DNA of 64,000 nucleotides from Reticulitermes lucifugus (Eukaryota; Arthropoda; Insecta; Blattodea; Rhinotermitidae), in assembly GCA_026260175.1 (NCBI GenBank), contig JAKCWW010000041.1:29489-93488 (forward strand). Reading direction: 5' to 3'. Below are positions 50,214 through 60,605 of the stretch, in pieces; position 1 is the first letter of the stretch, and every line of letters starts with the position of its first letter. The notes below the pieces were generated by a model. That model made no database searches and was not told the origin of the DNA. It saw only the letters and a list, made by a program, of their open reading frames with translations. The position numbers were made by a program, and so were the translations under genes.

Positions 50214-50816
50214 ATGCTGAAATACTTTGACCCAATGCTGATTAGGCGTTACTTTCAATATCTGAAACAAAAATATTTGTGACAGATCTACTGCTACCAC
50301 TAACAAACTGAAAAATAAAAAACAAATTCCTAGCCTATTTTTTTAGAATTTGGACAACGCAAAACCTGTGTTTTTAACATCTAAACCTATTTTAAATAAA
50401 AAATTTGTAAATATTTTCAATGAACGTACACAAGAAAGGACAAAATTACACAGGTCTTATTAGGTTAGTTTTCTTGTTACCGTAACTACAAGCATGATGT
50501 CAGATTCCTGTAAAGGCGTTATAGTTACTTAGCGGCATTCAGCAAATGCATCTATCCTTTTAAACAGATTCAGTTCAGTTTAGTCGTTAAACTTATTTAC
50601 ACTTTTGTATGAAGATATTACTGTACAGTTAAAATAGTATTAATATTCACTGTACTTACAATTCTTTTGGGACGAAAGAACTTCTTTCAATCGCAGACTG
50701 CAGTGTCAAATATATGTGTAGGAAATAATAAAAAATTAGACCAATAACAAGCAGCTGGCTTTCTTTATTTTCCGTCTCTGACCTCCCTTGTTTTATCTCA
50801 TTCTTTTATGATTCAG

Positions 50817-51181
50817 GTGAAAGAGGCATTCGCGAAGTATGCAGGCAAGAAACGTTCTACTCTTCTCAAATGCAGAGTTAGAAGCTACACGCTTTGTTCG
50901 GTTTTTTCTTCCGTCTTGGTCAGTAGAATCGAATGATGGCGGCCAAACCCGGCTACTTGCTCAGCTAAGGCTGCGCATTGCCAAACCACGGGAGCGACAA
51001 GGAAGCACGCCCTCTAGCTACGAAGCCACTGAAGGGGCAGCGGCCGTGCGCCAACCACAGCCCCTTACAGCTGCCATTACCATGGCAACGAGACGGGAAC
51101 CGACTGCCGCAGATGCCGATGGGTCGATTACGGATGAAACATTTTTACAGAATGAGATTTGTTTTGACGCTGGATTTACAA
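50817..51181 (+). CDS. candidate host exon (5' UTR plus first coding codons)
   Basis: The only block with several independent exon hints. It is GC/CpG-richer than its flanks. A pyrimidine-rich tract ends in ATTCAG at 50811-50816, a possible acceptor. GATGGCGGCC, a motif typical near transcription starts, lies at about 50,935. An ATG at 51082 has the strong context TTACCATGG and stays open to a consensus donor GTAAGT at 51182. The short product would begin MATRREPTAADADGS and end the exon after 33 codons plus one base. The frame is open from an earlier ATG at 50839. A CCAAT sequence lies at about 50,740. I recognise no protein family. It could instead be a promoter island or a repeat; the frame beyond 51182 runs into AT-rich DNA. 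Confidence 0.35.
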
Positions 51182-51307
51182 GTAAGTTATCTTTCAAAAA
51201 AGCTGAATGTGGAGGATTGACTTCATTTGTTATATACAGATTTATTTTATTTGTGCACAAAGCGGTAAAAAAACATTCGTCTGATAGCCTACATTCCACG
51301 GTAAACT

Positions 51308-51560
51308 CAATGGAGCATATTCCATCTTGAGAAACCGCCCATTTCCTCAAGCAACTAATAACCTTTTTTGGAACCCAAAGTTTTATTACCATTTTCAAAA
51401 ACACAAAAAATGCCTGTCTTGAACCAAGTGAATTTACAGCCTCTTACCGTATTTACGATTAATTTTAGTGTTATCCTCCAATCTGCAACTAGATCTCTTA
51501 CTAAGAATGAAGGATTTCTTTCTGGAAGAAAAGCCATGCAGAAGGGCAGTCGCACGAACA
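51308..51560 (-). mobile_element. LINE 3' end, highly degenerate
   Basis: Plus strand: AATGGAGCATATTCCATCTT, TTTGGAACCCAAAGTTTTAT then TACCATTTTC, GTGTTATCCTCCAATCTGCA correspond to the 7.2 kb copy (CCATGGAGCAGAGTCCTTCC, ATGGAACCCAAAGGTTTATT, AATATTATCCTCATATGTAA). Several frames here are open by decay. Confidence 0.6.
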
Positions 51561-51729
51561 GACAATAGGCAGACTCTATTAGCTCTTTCATTTCCACACA
51601 AACAAATAAGGCAAAAACACAGTTTTATGCTCTCCAGCTTTATTTGTCTAGACGGGCGCATTCGCCAATGCTCAGTCTTTAAAACTAGTTAGAAGAAATT
51701 TTTAAGGAAATAAAATCTAGGTTTCAGGT

Positions 51730-51790
51730 TTTGTGGGATGTGATGTTGTGTCGCTGGGTAAGTGTTTCCCGTGCCTACGAAATTTCGGGA
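51730..51790 (-). mobile_element. HHL repeat copy, degenerate
   Basis: The minus strand reads CCCGAAATTTCGTAGGCACG, GGAAACACTTACCCAGCGAC, ACAACATCACATCCCACAAA. It fits the order GAAAC, ACCNAGC block, CATCACATCCCA tail. The core start is lost. Confidence 0.5.
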
Positions 51791-52159
51791 ACTACTAAAG
51801 TACAGCGTCATAGTCCAAGGACCTGATTCCTTATGTAACATCAACAGGAACATTAAGCATCAAAAAAAAATTACTCAAAACTAAACTGTTTATTTAAAAA
51901 TTACGATTCTTCGATTAAATAATAACTGTCTGAATATATTTTACTCATAATTTCTTGTGTCTTAAAGTAGGACAAACAAAAAGTAATTTTCAATTTTTTA
52001 GTATTATTTGAACGTATATTACTTTAAAATTATACGAGCCTTTTTAAAATGTTTTAATTACTTAAAGGCGCCTTATGAAAGAAATAAAATCATGACTATA
52101 AATAACGAAATTTAAAGCTATCTAAGTTATGAGGGAAGGCATGTTAATGAATTAAAAGT

Positions 52160-52246
52160 TTTAATAGACCAACATGTGCACTATATTCTCATAAGCAAAT
52201 CAATCACCCCTACACATGTTTCAGCCTATAACAGGCCATCCTCAGG
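52160..52246 (-). mobile_element. HHL-type copy with the best-preserved core
   Basis: The minus strand reads CTGAGGA (52245-52239), U, GGCCU, a GUUAU loop, AGGCU, GAAAC (52222-52218), AUGUGUAGG. The five-pair helix has one G-U pair. This fits the hammerhead core CUGANGA-helix II-GAAA, except for one extra base (U) between A9 and the helix. The distal part (GCACATGTTGGTC) resembles the 49.8 kb arms. Catalytic activity is not implied. Confidence 0.6.
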
Positions 52247-52259
52247 GAGTCAAAATTTT

Positions 52260-53604
52260 TTTACATAGACTTTACATCTGTTAGTTCAATTTTAAAAACA
52301 GCTAGTACATCTACATAATGTTAATGATCTTTTAGAAAGATAAGCTTGTTATCCTCTACTAGTCTAGCAGAAAATGCAGAGAAAATAAAAGAACTGTGAT
52401 TCGGCAGATAAGAGTCGAGCCAGATACCACCAATTAGCACATTTTTGTAACTGAATTTGATAATAGCCCCTAAAGTTAGCTCTTTGTACTTTTTTATTCG
52501 CTTCTTTGTGCAGTAACACTTATTAGTTTACTTGTTATTTGTGCATTGAGGAAATTAACTGTGTACTACTAGAACCGGAAAAAAATTTAGTAAGGTGTTG
52601 AATCTTACTCAAACTTACAATTTTTTATAACTGTTTGTACCTATGTATTTGGTATCTGTGTATTAATGCTTGTTCCATAACTTGTCCAGCGCTGGAAAAC
52701 CTACATTTTAATAAACTAATTGAATTGAATTGCGATTATTTTCATTATAAATACCACCGTCGTTTTGATGAAATGAGGTATGCGGGTTTAGTTTTTGTTT
52801 TGTTGCATGACAGACAGAGAAGAAATTGAAGTATGAACTATGAATGAGGACAGAAAATGTCTAAAAAGATAAATAAAAGAAATGACGCGTTTAATGGCAC
52901 AAAATAATTGTTCAACTAAGCAGGTATTGCTAAATTTAAAGTAATGAACTATTATTTTCTGAATCATAGTATTTTCTGGTTAGCTCTAAAATGTTTTATC
53001 TTCCAGAATATCAAATTTGCACCGCTATGGAAATTACAGTTTCAGCACTGTACGGATAATTGTTATTAGCATTTTAAATTTTACAGACTACGCAAACCCG
53101 ACAACTACGTGTCATAGCCTTTATAAGTTACATTGCATGCGTAACAATACTCTTAACGCTTTTCATACAATGCACACTCTGCTGAACTATAAATTCTGCA
53201 TCAATATAACATCACTTTCTTTTCTGTCGTATTATTGACTTGAAACAGAATCACGTTTTTATCATCTTGAAAATAAAATATAAACAAGTTCTCAAAAGAT
53301 CGTTAAAAATGTTTTAAAGCTACTGCAACTCTCGCATAGGCGAAGACAACGTGACAGTGTTGCACGGGATATTACGATGTTGCAGTTACGTTTTATGTAA
53401 TAAATAAAGCTTTCATGAATTAAATGTGCAATGAACTTATTTATTACACCTTAAACACTGCTTTTGTGAGACATTGATAAGATACGCTCTACAAAATATC
53501 TAAACGTTCCTCATCCACACTTATTGGTTAGATGAGCAGCCTTGTGAACTCAAGTGAATGAGTCTCTTAATAGGCGTTATTGATATCCAAATGACAGCAC
53601 GAAC
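52260..53604. other. unassigned AT-rich stretch
   Basis: No gene or repeat recognised; frames up to 73 codons, motif-free. Confidence 0.55.
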
Positions 53605-53690
53605 CTTCTCGAAAATTTAAGAGTCATCAAGCAGTCAAGGAGTTATCCACATTTTCGGAACCTGAATATGCAATTTTATAGTGGAAAAAT
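53605..53690 (-). mobile_element. LINE 3' UTR fragment, degenerate
   Basis: AGAGTCATCAAGCAGTCAAG, GAGTTATCCACATTTTCGGA, ACCTGAATATGCAATTTTAT parallels GGTCATCAGCTAGTCAAGAA, ATTCCCCGCGTTTTATGGAA, CCCGAACGTTCATTACC at 34.3 kb. Confidence 0.55.
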
Positions 53691-53889
53691 TTATTGCCCT
53701 CCTTAACGCTTTAAAGATGAGAAGAACGTAATTGTATTTAAAGAATCATTTCGTACCGCGCAGTACATGCATTCCATCTGAGTTATAAAACTAGCTGGTT
53801 AATTCTGTATAGGAAAATACTCTCTTCTTACTCTGAAATCCATTAAGATCACAGAAATACACTCTGCGAGGATAATGTAGAATTTTATG

Positions 53890-54025
53890 CGTGTTGCGCT
53901 AAGTTGCGGGAAGTGGCTATCAGCTTCGTCATGTCTGTCCATCCATCTGTCCTTCTGCTCATTCGCATAGTATAAATCGGCTCCTTTTGGAAGCATTTTC
54001 GTGAAATGTTATACTAGGGGATAGG
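53890..54025 (+). repeat. GTCTGTC-type dispersed repeat, copy 3
   Basis: GTTGCGGGAAGTGGCTATCA, GCTTCGTCATGTCTGTCCAT, GGAAGCATTTTCGTGAAATG repeats the block order of the 42.1 kb copy. Confidence 0.65.
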
Positions 54026-55334
54026 GGCGGGTATTAAAATTTGCCGAGGAAATTTAAGGCTGTTTAAAATCAGGTGAAAACAAGTACGTTACCTGAAAAC
54101 ATACCTGCCTGATAATACTTTGGTTGCTAAATTTATCATTGTTGCCGTCCATAGCAATCTGTAAGGTTATTAATCGATATTAATCTGCCTTATTTCATTA
54201 TGCAATGTACATTATGCTTAATTAAGAAAAATAAAACATACATTTATAATATTCAATATTTATTGATTATGTCTAGGAATATAAAATCTGTTATTAGATA
54301 CATTATGAAAGTACATACAAATTTTGTAGAAAATATTGTTTCTAAGTCAGCAAGTACAAGTATTTCGACGGTGTGAAGTTTTGAATTATGTATTACCGAT
54401 AAATGTAACATAGACAAAATCATCGTAGACATGTAAGTAACATAAGTACTGTCGAATAATGTGTATTTGCTGAATTGTAAATACAGCTGTGTATTTGGTA
54501 CTTTTCCTAAATTTGATGTAAGTAACAAGTTTGTCAAAGGAAAATTGTAACTTCCTAAGAATAGTAATAACCTTATACAGAAATACTTGCGCAATTGTGA
54601 AAAAAATTGTGACGACTTGAAATTAAATAATATGGACTGGACGTCTAGACAGAATCCAGGATGCAAAGATTCAAACACGCCTCAAAGTTACCCTACGAGT
54701 ATATTTATTGTTTTGTTAAATACTAAATTTTCTGATACGTGAAATAAAGACTGGTCTTTGAACGTTTAAGGGAGTGCGGCCCTAGTACATAACTTCAGGT
54801 ACGTGAATCCAGTCTATTGGTTTCTTCACCTTTTCTTACACGGGTATATTTTTCTACGAATTTTTCATCCCTCCTGTACTAGCTACACGCTCCGTCCATC
54901 CCATCTTACTTTATTTGATTAGTATAAATACATTTGATCAAAGTAAGCCTGCAATTTACGAATCTCCAAAATAAAAAAAAAAGTTTGTTCTCTTGTTACC
55001 TCCTCCCATCTAGCTGCAAGTATTCTTCTCAGAGATCCGTTCTAAAACAAACCTCCGTCCATTTTCTATCATTGGAATGAGATTGGCGTAAAGAATCACA
55101 AGTAAATAGGCCTATACCGTGTACACCTTTCACGTCTTTAGATAAGAGAAAATAAGAAAAAATATTCTCAACCAACTAACAACAATTATTTTACAACTTT
55201 AAAATATATTTCGCTTAAAGCCTTCTGTGATATTGTGCTGCTTTTTCTTTTTTTTTTTTTTTGCTAGTTTATTACCAACATTTTGGCACAACGTGTCGGT
55301 CCAAGGTTGAAGGGCCAAGTATTCCGGAATTTGA
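54026..55334. other. unassigned AT-rich stretch
   Basis: Contains the second-longest open frame of the window (54253-54678 minus, 141 codons). It is AT-rich and rich in Leu, Phe and Ile, with no recognised domain; I regard it as chance. A poly-T run lies at 55248-55262. Confidence 0.5.
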
Positions 55335-55344
55335 CTGCTGGATC

Positions 55345-55420
55345 CTGGAAGAAGCTGATAGCTTGTCTCGCACCGTCAGTAACAAGCTCCTAATCAAATG
55401 CGCGCAATATCCCAGAAGAA
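55345..55420 (+). mobile_element. HHL repeat copy
   Basis: CTGGAAGAAGCTGATAGCTT, GTCTCGCACCGTCAGTAACA, AGCTCCTAATCAAATGCGCG, CAATATCCCAGAAGAATTAA: core start, a decayed GAAACGTC (GCACCGTC), then a well-kept tail. A frame runs through it by chance. Confidence 0.6.
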
Positions 55421-55789
55421 TTAAGACACCAAATTCACCGCGGAAGAAACACAAAACCTTATATTTCCATTTCGTGAAAGCACTTATTTTTATTTTGTAG
55501 CCTTATTTCAGAACACTTACACTTATTGGAATGTTAAGGACGGTTAAAATGTCAGAGGCTCTATCGCATGTCTAAACCAGGCTACTTCAAAACAAGTGCG
55601 TGTTTTGTGTTTGTATAGCACTACCTTTTATAGCCCATGCTCTAGGAATGCCTTTCTGTCATTTAATAGAGGTTAATATCTTGCAACCACTTTTCAACAA
55701 ATCGTAGTGTTAAGTACGGTCTATCTCTTCTCTTAATTCTTGGCGCTTTTGCAATAAAAAGTTACTGAAATGCTTCCATTAGTTTGTCT

Positions 55790-56125
55790 ATATCTTTCGG
55801 TCTGTCTAGCTCTCTGTCCTTCTATTGCTTAATCTTCTAGATAACGAGAATTACGAAAATTGAGATTCTTGAAACGGTGTAGTAGGAGATTCAAGTCGTA
55901 AGAATTGTTACTCGTGTTGACTGGTAAATCGTTACCGACGTTTCGGAAGAGCTTGCTACTTCGGTCTTCAGAGACATACATTAAAAGAGGTTTTTTCTTG
56001 GACTACTTAACCTCGAATATCTTAGAAACGTCGGTAATTACTTGCCAGTTGATATGCCTTAATATTCCTGAAGACTTCATACTTCAACTCAAGAATTATT
56101 AAACGGATTTTCGTGAAATTTGATC
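55790..56125 (+). repeat. GTCTGTC-type repeat, copy 4, split by a HHL pair
   Basis: TTTCGGTCTGTCTAGCTCTC and TGTCCTTCTATTGC (55795-55830) begin the family. Its later block, TTAAACGGATTTTCGTGAAA then TTTG (56099-56122), matches ACGGATTTTCACAAAATTTC of copy 2. The 55893-56075 inverted pair lies between them, suggesting insertion into this older repeat. The left half is weakly conserved. Confidence 0.4.
55893..56075. mobile_element. head-to-head HHL-like pair
   Basis: The left copy on the minus strand (55971-55893) gives CTGAAGACCGAAGTAGCAAG, CTCTTCCGAAACGTCGGTAA, CGATTTACCAGTCAACACG. CTGAAGA is an exact CTGANGA match, and GAAG/CTTC forms a four-pair stem. The right copy on the plus strand gives GAAACGTCGGTAATTACTTG, CCAGTTGATATGCC, with a decayed core start. 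Outer arms pair over about 50 bp with several mismatches. Same geometry as 31.2 and 49.8 kb. Confidence 0.7.
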
Positions 56126-56285
56126 CTACGGAATTTTCTTAAAATTTGTAACTTCAATGCATATAATTTAGGTAAAAGTAAGGCAAAAAGAGTAGACATA
56201 TTACATAGCGATCTATAATCCTTTCTGTGCGCATCCCGAGCTTAGATCGCTTTCGCCTATTTATTGGAGCTAACTATGTGCCTTG

Positions 56286-56555
56286 AGAGAGGAGATACCT
56301 CAGTAGGTAGCTCTAGTGGCCTGGATGATATAGGTTTCGATTCCGGCAGAGGCGAGAAGTTTTATTTTTCTTGTGTCCAGACGAGATTTCGGATCCAAAG
56401 AGCGCACTTTTTAATGCCTACGGAGGGTGCTACCTCCAGGGAAAAAGCGGCTGGATTAAACTAACCACTTACCTTCATCGAGTGCCGAGGTTAAGAATCG
56501 TTGGAGCCATAAATTTACTCACCTCATATGACTTTATGGCGTGCACAGAGGCAAT
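56286..56555 (+). mobile_element. SINE-B copy
   Basis: A-box-like GATACCTCAGTAGGTAGCTC, B box ATAGGTTTCGATTCCGGC, body GGAGGGTGCTACCTCCAGGG, AAAAAGCGGCTGGATTAAAC, TTCATCGAGTGCCGAGGTTA, and the 3' block CACCTCATATGACTTTATGG. All in SINE-B order, moderately diverged. Confidence 0.8.
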
Positions 56556-56999
56556 TCTTCAGTACCAATTTCAAATAAACACTGTAGAAAAAAGTTCAGG
56601 TCTTACAATCTTTTTAGTCTTACGATTGACGATAAAATTAAAATAGAGTGTTAGAACATAGCAAAATATTTATGCTAGGCAAAAGCATTGAGCCTACTTG
56701 GGAGCATAGTTTCCATTCTTTAAAAACAAATTTTTCTCATGACATTACTTTACTCTCTATGCGGTATCTTACTTTCATCCTCAGAGCCTGCTCACCGAAA
56801 ACTACAAAAGTGCCAATAAATCTAATGCCATTACTTGGTACAGGAACCTCTCACTCTTTGTATTCCTTACAGTGGGTATACCAGTAAGACGGACACCAGG
56901 ACTAGAAAAATGGGCAGGAGAAAAACTGAGCTATGTTGCGTAGAGTCCTAAAATAAGATATGATAAAGGATATCCAAATAATATATTTCAATAAATCTG

Positions 57000-57235
57000 T
57001 AAATCCGTGTTCGATTCCCGATGGATTCATTGGGATTATTCAGTGACTATCCTTCCGGTTGCACTATGGCCCTGTGGTCGACTCAGCCTCTAAAAGAAAA
57101 GAGTAGCAGGGATAATTTTTGGGGGAGTAAAGGCGGCCGGTGCATAGAGCTAACAACTTTGCCATCTTCGTGTGATGATTTTCTCCAAATTCTGGCATTC
57201 TCAAACTCCTGAAGCATTAACGGCCTCTCCAGCCT
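57000..57235 (+). mobile_element. SINE-D copy
   Basis: Begins at a B box (CGTGTTCGATTCCCGATGG). Then GGCCCTGTGGTCGACTCAGC, AAAGGCGGCCGGTGCATAGA, GCTAACAACTTTGCCATCTT, GAAGCATTAACGGCCTCTCC. Collinear with 44265-44535. Confidence 0.75.
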
Positions 57236-58430
57236 CGTATAGGCATAGTTCTACTTTTTAAATCTGTAATTCAAATGTTGTAGTATGGAAACATGGTAGC
57301 TTTACACAACACTCTGTTGCTCACTATAAAAAACAAACTAAAATGTCTAACTTCTCTTCTTCATTGTGTCAACTAAGCAACACCTGCTTACAAAAAAACT
57401 ACAAACAATTCCCGAATCAGAAAGAAGTAGCGAATACGTCTGGTTACTCCTAAATTTTGTCAGTTGCTACAAGCCTACATCTGTTAATATTTCTAGAGGT
57501 CTGTGGGAGTTAATATATAAATGTGAATACTCTTTGTCTTCCTGTGACAACAACTAAATATATACATTTCAATTGTATAAAGAGTCAATGATGGAATTAA
57601 TTTTCAGGGCCAAATTTTAAAGCAAAACAACACTTCAACACACAAGTTTAAAACGTTACAAACACCACTGATTTAAGCTAAATCACTTTTCCAGAGATCT
57701 TCGTATGCGATATTTAAATGTCTCTGATTAATTATTTTCCTGACTTTATACTTAATTACACAACGTTTTCTACTTAATATAGACACGCCTTTGTGAACAA
57801 AAAATATTCCTCAACTCTCTTTGTCCTCTTAAGAGTATTTATTACGTACACCATCTTATTTAAAAATGAATGCTCCATATTTTGTCTCAGAAGAAACAGT
57901 AATTTCGCTAGAGCCTGTTGCGTTATGTGTTTGATCTTTGTAATTGAGATTTTGCATGAAATTAAAGCTTTATAAATTAAGTGGGAAAAAATAAATTCTC
58001 CAACGCAGGTAAGAAAATTTACGTAAGAAAGCCGATAGAGCGTGTTACATTATCTGAAACGTATAGTACGCTTACTTAGTAATAGAGCCTTCTTTGGTAA
58101 CATACGAGTACATAAATTCTACATTATATGTGGAGAATGCTTATGATGTTCATTCACTTCCTGTTAGGTATTTTCAGAACCCTTCCCTTCTAAATTTCTG
58201 TAAGAAATTAATTTATCTTCGTCCCTGCTACATGTATAATCAAATGTAGGTTAATCTGCTACCATCACCGTAACAATAACCTCGCTGAATATGTCTCAAT
58301 GTTTTTCGTTCTTGTCCTATTTTGTCTGTTACAGACACAAATATTTTCCTGGCGATTTCTTTACTGTGACTCTTGAAAATGTTGCACCTGCATCGCTGTG
58401 GATATAACGAATAGTGGAACAATCTAACAT
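57236..58430. other. unassigned AT-rich stretch
   Basis: No gene or repeat recognised; frames up to 63 codons. Confidence 0.55.
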
Positions 58431-58436
58431 TTCTAT

Positions 58437-58570
58437 TTTCTGGAGTATCACGCCTTGCATTTTAGGCCAGTTTATATGAACCAGTTTTTAAAGATTGCAT
58501 GGAGATTAAACCAAGTCTCTCAGACATATTTGTCATTCGCTATTAGACTACACGGCGTCATATCACAGAC
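58437..58570. mobile_element. head-to-head HHL pair, degenerate
   Basis: Left: TTCTGGAGTATCACGCCTTG (58437-58456) is a minus-strand tail. Right, plus strand: TAAAGATTGCATGGAGATTA, AACCAAGTCTCTCAGACATA, TTTGTCATTCGCTATTAGAC, TACACGGCGTCATATCACAG, with a GAGA/TCTC stem and a well-kept tail. The left core is unrecognisable. Confidence 0.5.
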
Positions 58571-59127
58571 AAACTTAACATTCATGGTTACCGCCGTGAG
58601 ATTTTCAACTCTAACAAATATATAATTAATGGAACATTATACATATAAATACGTACTGGTATGTAAGCTAACTTAATTTAAATCCAATATCGCCTGCGCT
58701 CAAAATATTGGCAGATTTGCTGTTTACATTTTATGGACCATTACATAAACGGTGTAGGTAAATCGTTACTGAATTCCATGAAAGAAATCGACTAAGCAGG
58801 TTCCCCGTCTACAGTTTAGTGAGCCTGCTTTAACATATACTGTAGAAGTTTAACCTAAATACACAAGTCTTCACAATGATAAACATTGAGTAACCGAGTG
58901 GAGTTATAAAACTTGGAGTATAGCGAAGAAAGAGAATGAAAGAAGAATGTGTGTAGTAAGAACGAGAGAGAAGTTGGGAGGGCAGATGCTCTTTTATGAA
59001 ACTTTGTATACAAAGTCTAATGTTTCAGCCAGACTCATAATCGCAACATTTACACAGCAAATAGAAGACCAACTTAACTGCGGATTGTGTGGCATTGTTT
59101 GGCTTTGTATTAGTATTCAGATTATGG

Positions 59128-59245
59128 GCATCTGGGATTTGTTTGAGCATTTATCTGAATCAAATTCAGTCACCCTAAAGATGGAGACAGCATTTCTTCA
59201 GAAACGTCCGAATAAAGACATTACGCTATGTAGTGTAAGAAAAGA
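59128..59245. mobile_element. HHL repeat, probable head-to-head pair
   Basis: The right copy (plus) reads CTAAAGATGGAGACAGCATT, TCTTCAGAAACGTCCGAATA, AAGACATTACGCTATGTAGT; GAAACGTC is at 59201-59208. To its left, CATCTGGGATTTGTTTGAGC is consistent with a decayed minus-strand tail. A 113-codon frame (58947-59288) runs through the repeat and is not a gene. Confidence 0.5.
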
Positions 59246-59352
59246 TGTCTATCATTTTTGTAACACCCACCGTAAATCTGGAAACTAATATTAATATTCT
59301 TTATTCGGCCTCAAGAAAACAATTTTCTGTAGGGCTTAGTGCTGCCTTGTAA

Positions 59353-59370
59353 GCGCGCGCGCGTGTGTGT
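59353..59370. repeat. (GC)n(GT)n alternating tract
   Basis: Five GC units followed directly by GT units: alternating purine-pyrimidine, GC-rich, of the type that can adopt Z-DNA. Notable in AT-rich surroundings. Confidence 0.85.
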
Positions 59371-60349
59371 ATCTGCATAGCAGCCAAATTATTAGGAATA
59401 CTACTTCGTATTTTGGAAGCTCCACCTTCATACCTTGACCCATAGACCGGCTATCCTGTCTGATATATTCCAAAACGTTCCTTAATCCAACTTCGAAAAT
59501 GCCAAGAAAGCACCTGATTACACCACGATCGCTTCCTCCAGCTAAGTTCCCATAATTTATTCACTAACGTTTCTACCATACAAGCTCTCTAGAGTCTCCA
59601 CAATTGAAATATTTTATAATAAACTAAGAAATAATGATAAAGACAAACAAAATCAAATTAATTTTTGAAGACTTTCCCTTATTGCGATTTAGCTTTGTAT
59701 CCAAGTTCTCCATAAAAACAACAATTTACCCGTCCTGGTTCCTATTCATACAAAATGTTCACCATACCGCAACTCGTATTTAAATAACTAACAATTTAAC
59801 GAGCAATCATTATTCAAACATTAAAATCGTGAAAGTAATCTAGTACAGTGAAGTCTTTAGCAGGTACTGCTGCGGCTTCTTTGATTACCTTAAATTTAAG
59901 TGCTTAGATGGCAGTGTAAAGTTAAAGGTCTTTCTGCTCGTTTTACTTTTCTCATACGTAGCATTAAAAGACACAATTTTCTCTTGCACAGAAGACTTTC
60001 TTTTATAGATTACTAAAACTGGAATACATCTCCTTGTATAAGACATTCCCACGTAACAAGTTTAAAATTTTCAAGGAACAGAGGGAGATTTATATCCTGC
60101 TAACTGGAAACTTACAGGCCTATCCTAAAAAAAGTGGGCTGAATTGATAGGCGATGACTAAGAAATGTTTATGGAGATAGTTAATACCCAGCATTTCCAA
60201 GGAGTGATGATAATTTTTGGGAGCACCCGATTTTCAGCGCGTCATTTACAGGCGTTTACCAGCTTTCACTGGTTTAAAAACCAACCAAATTCCAGATTCC
60301 GAATTAAACTTATCCAGTACACATAACAGCAGATTCTGATAATATAGGA
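59371..60349. other. unassigned stretch
   Basis: Nothing recognised. Confidence 0.5.
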
Positions 60350-60605
60350 AGATCCGGGTAGATCGATCTGTCGTTGTAGTAACTGGCTACGGGATGGATG
60401 CAAGTTCTTCGGTTAACCAAAATTTTCTTTTTGCCAAAGAATCCAGTTTGGGTCTTGAGCCCAAAGAGTGCATCGGGGTCTCTTTCATTTTGCACAAAAA
60501 GACCGAGGAGTAAAGCTGACTACTTAATCCAGCTAGTAATGAAGTTAAGAATGCGCGGAATTATACATCCATTGTCCATAGGTACGTCTTTATGGCGTGG
60601 TGTTT
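60350..60605 (+). mobile_element. SINE-B copy, degenerate
   Basis: Head GATCGATCTGTCGTTGTAGT then AACTGGCTACGGGATGGATG; decayed B box (CAAGTTCTTC). Later blocks: CCAAAGAGTGCATCGGGGTC, GACCGAGGAGTAAAGCTGAC, GTTAAGAATGCGCGGAAT, TACGTCTTTATGGCGTGG. These match the 56.3 kb copy in order. Confidence 0.65.

Noticed and set aside
54253-54678. 141-codon minus-strand frame
   Set aside because: Strong AT bias, Leu/Phe/Ile-rich, no domain, no splice signals and no neighbours to support it; expected by chance in AT-rich DNA of this length.
58947-59288. 113-codon plus-strand frame as a gene
   Set aside because: It passes through a HHL repeat copy (59128-59245) and has no recognisable domain.
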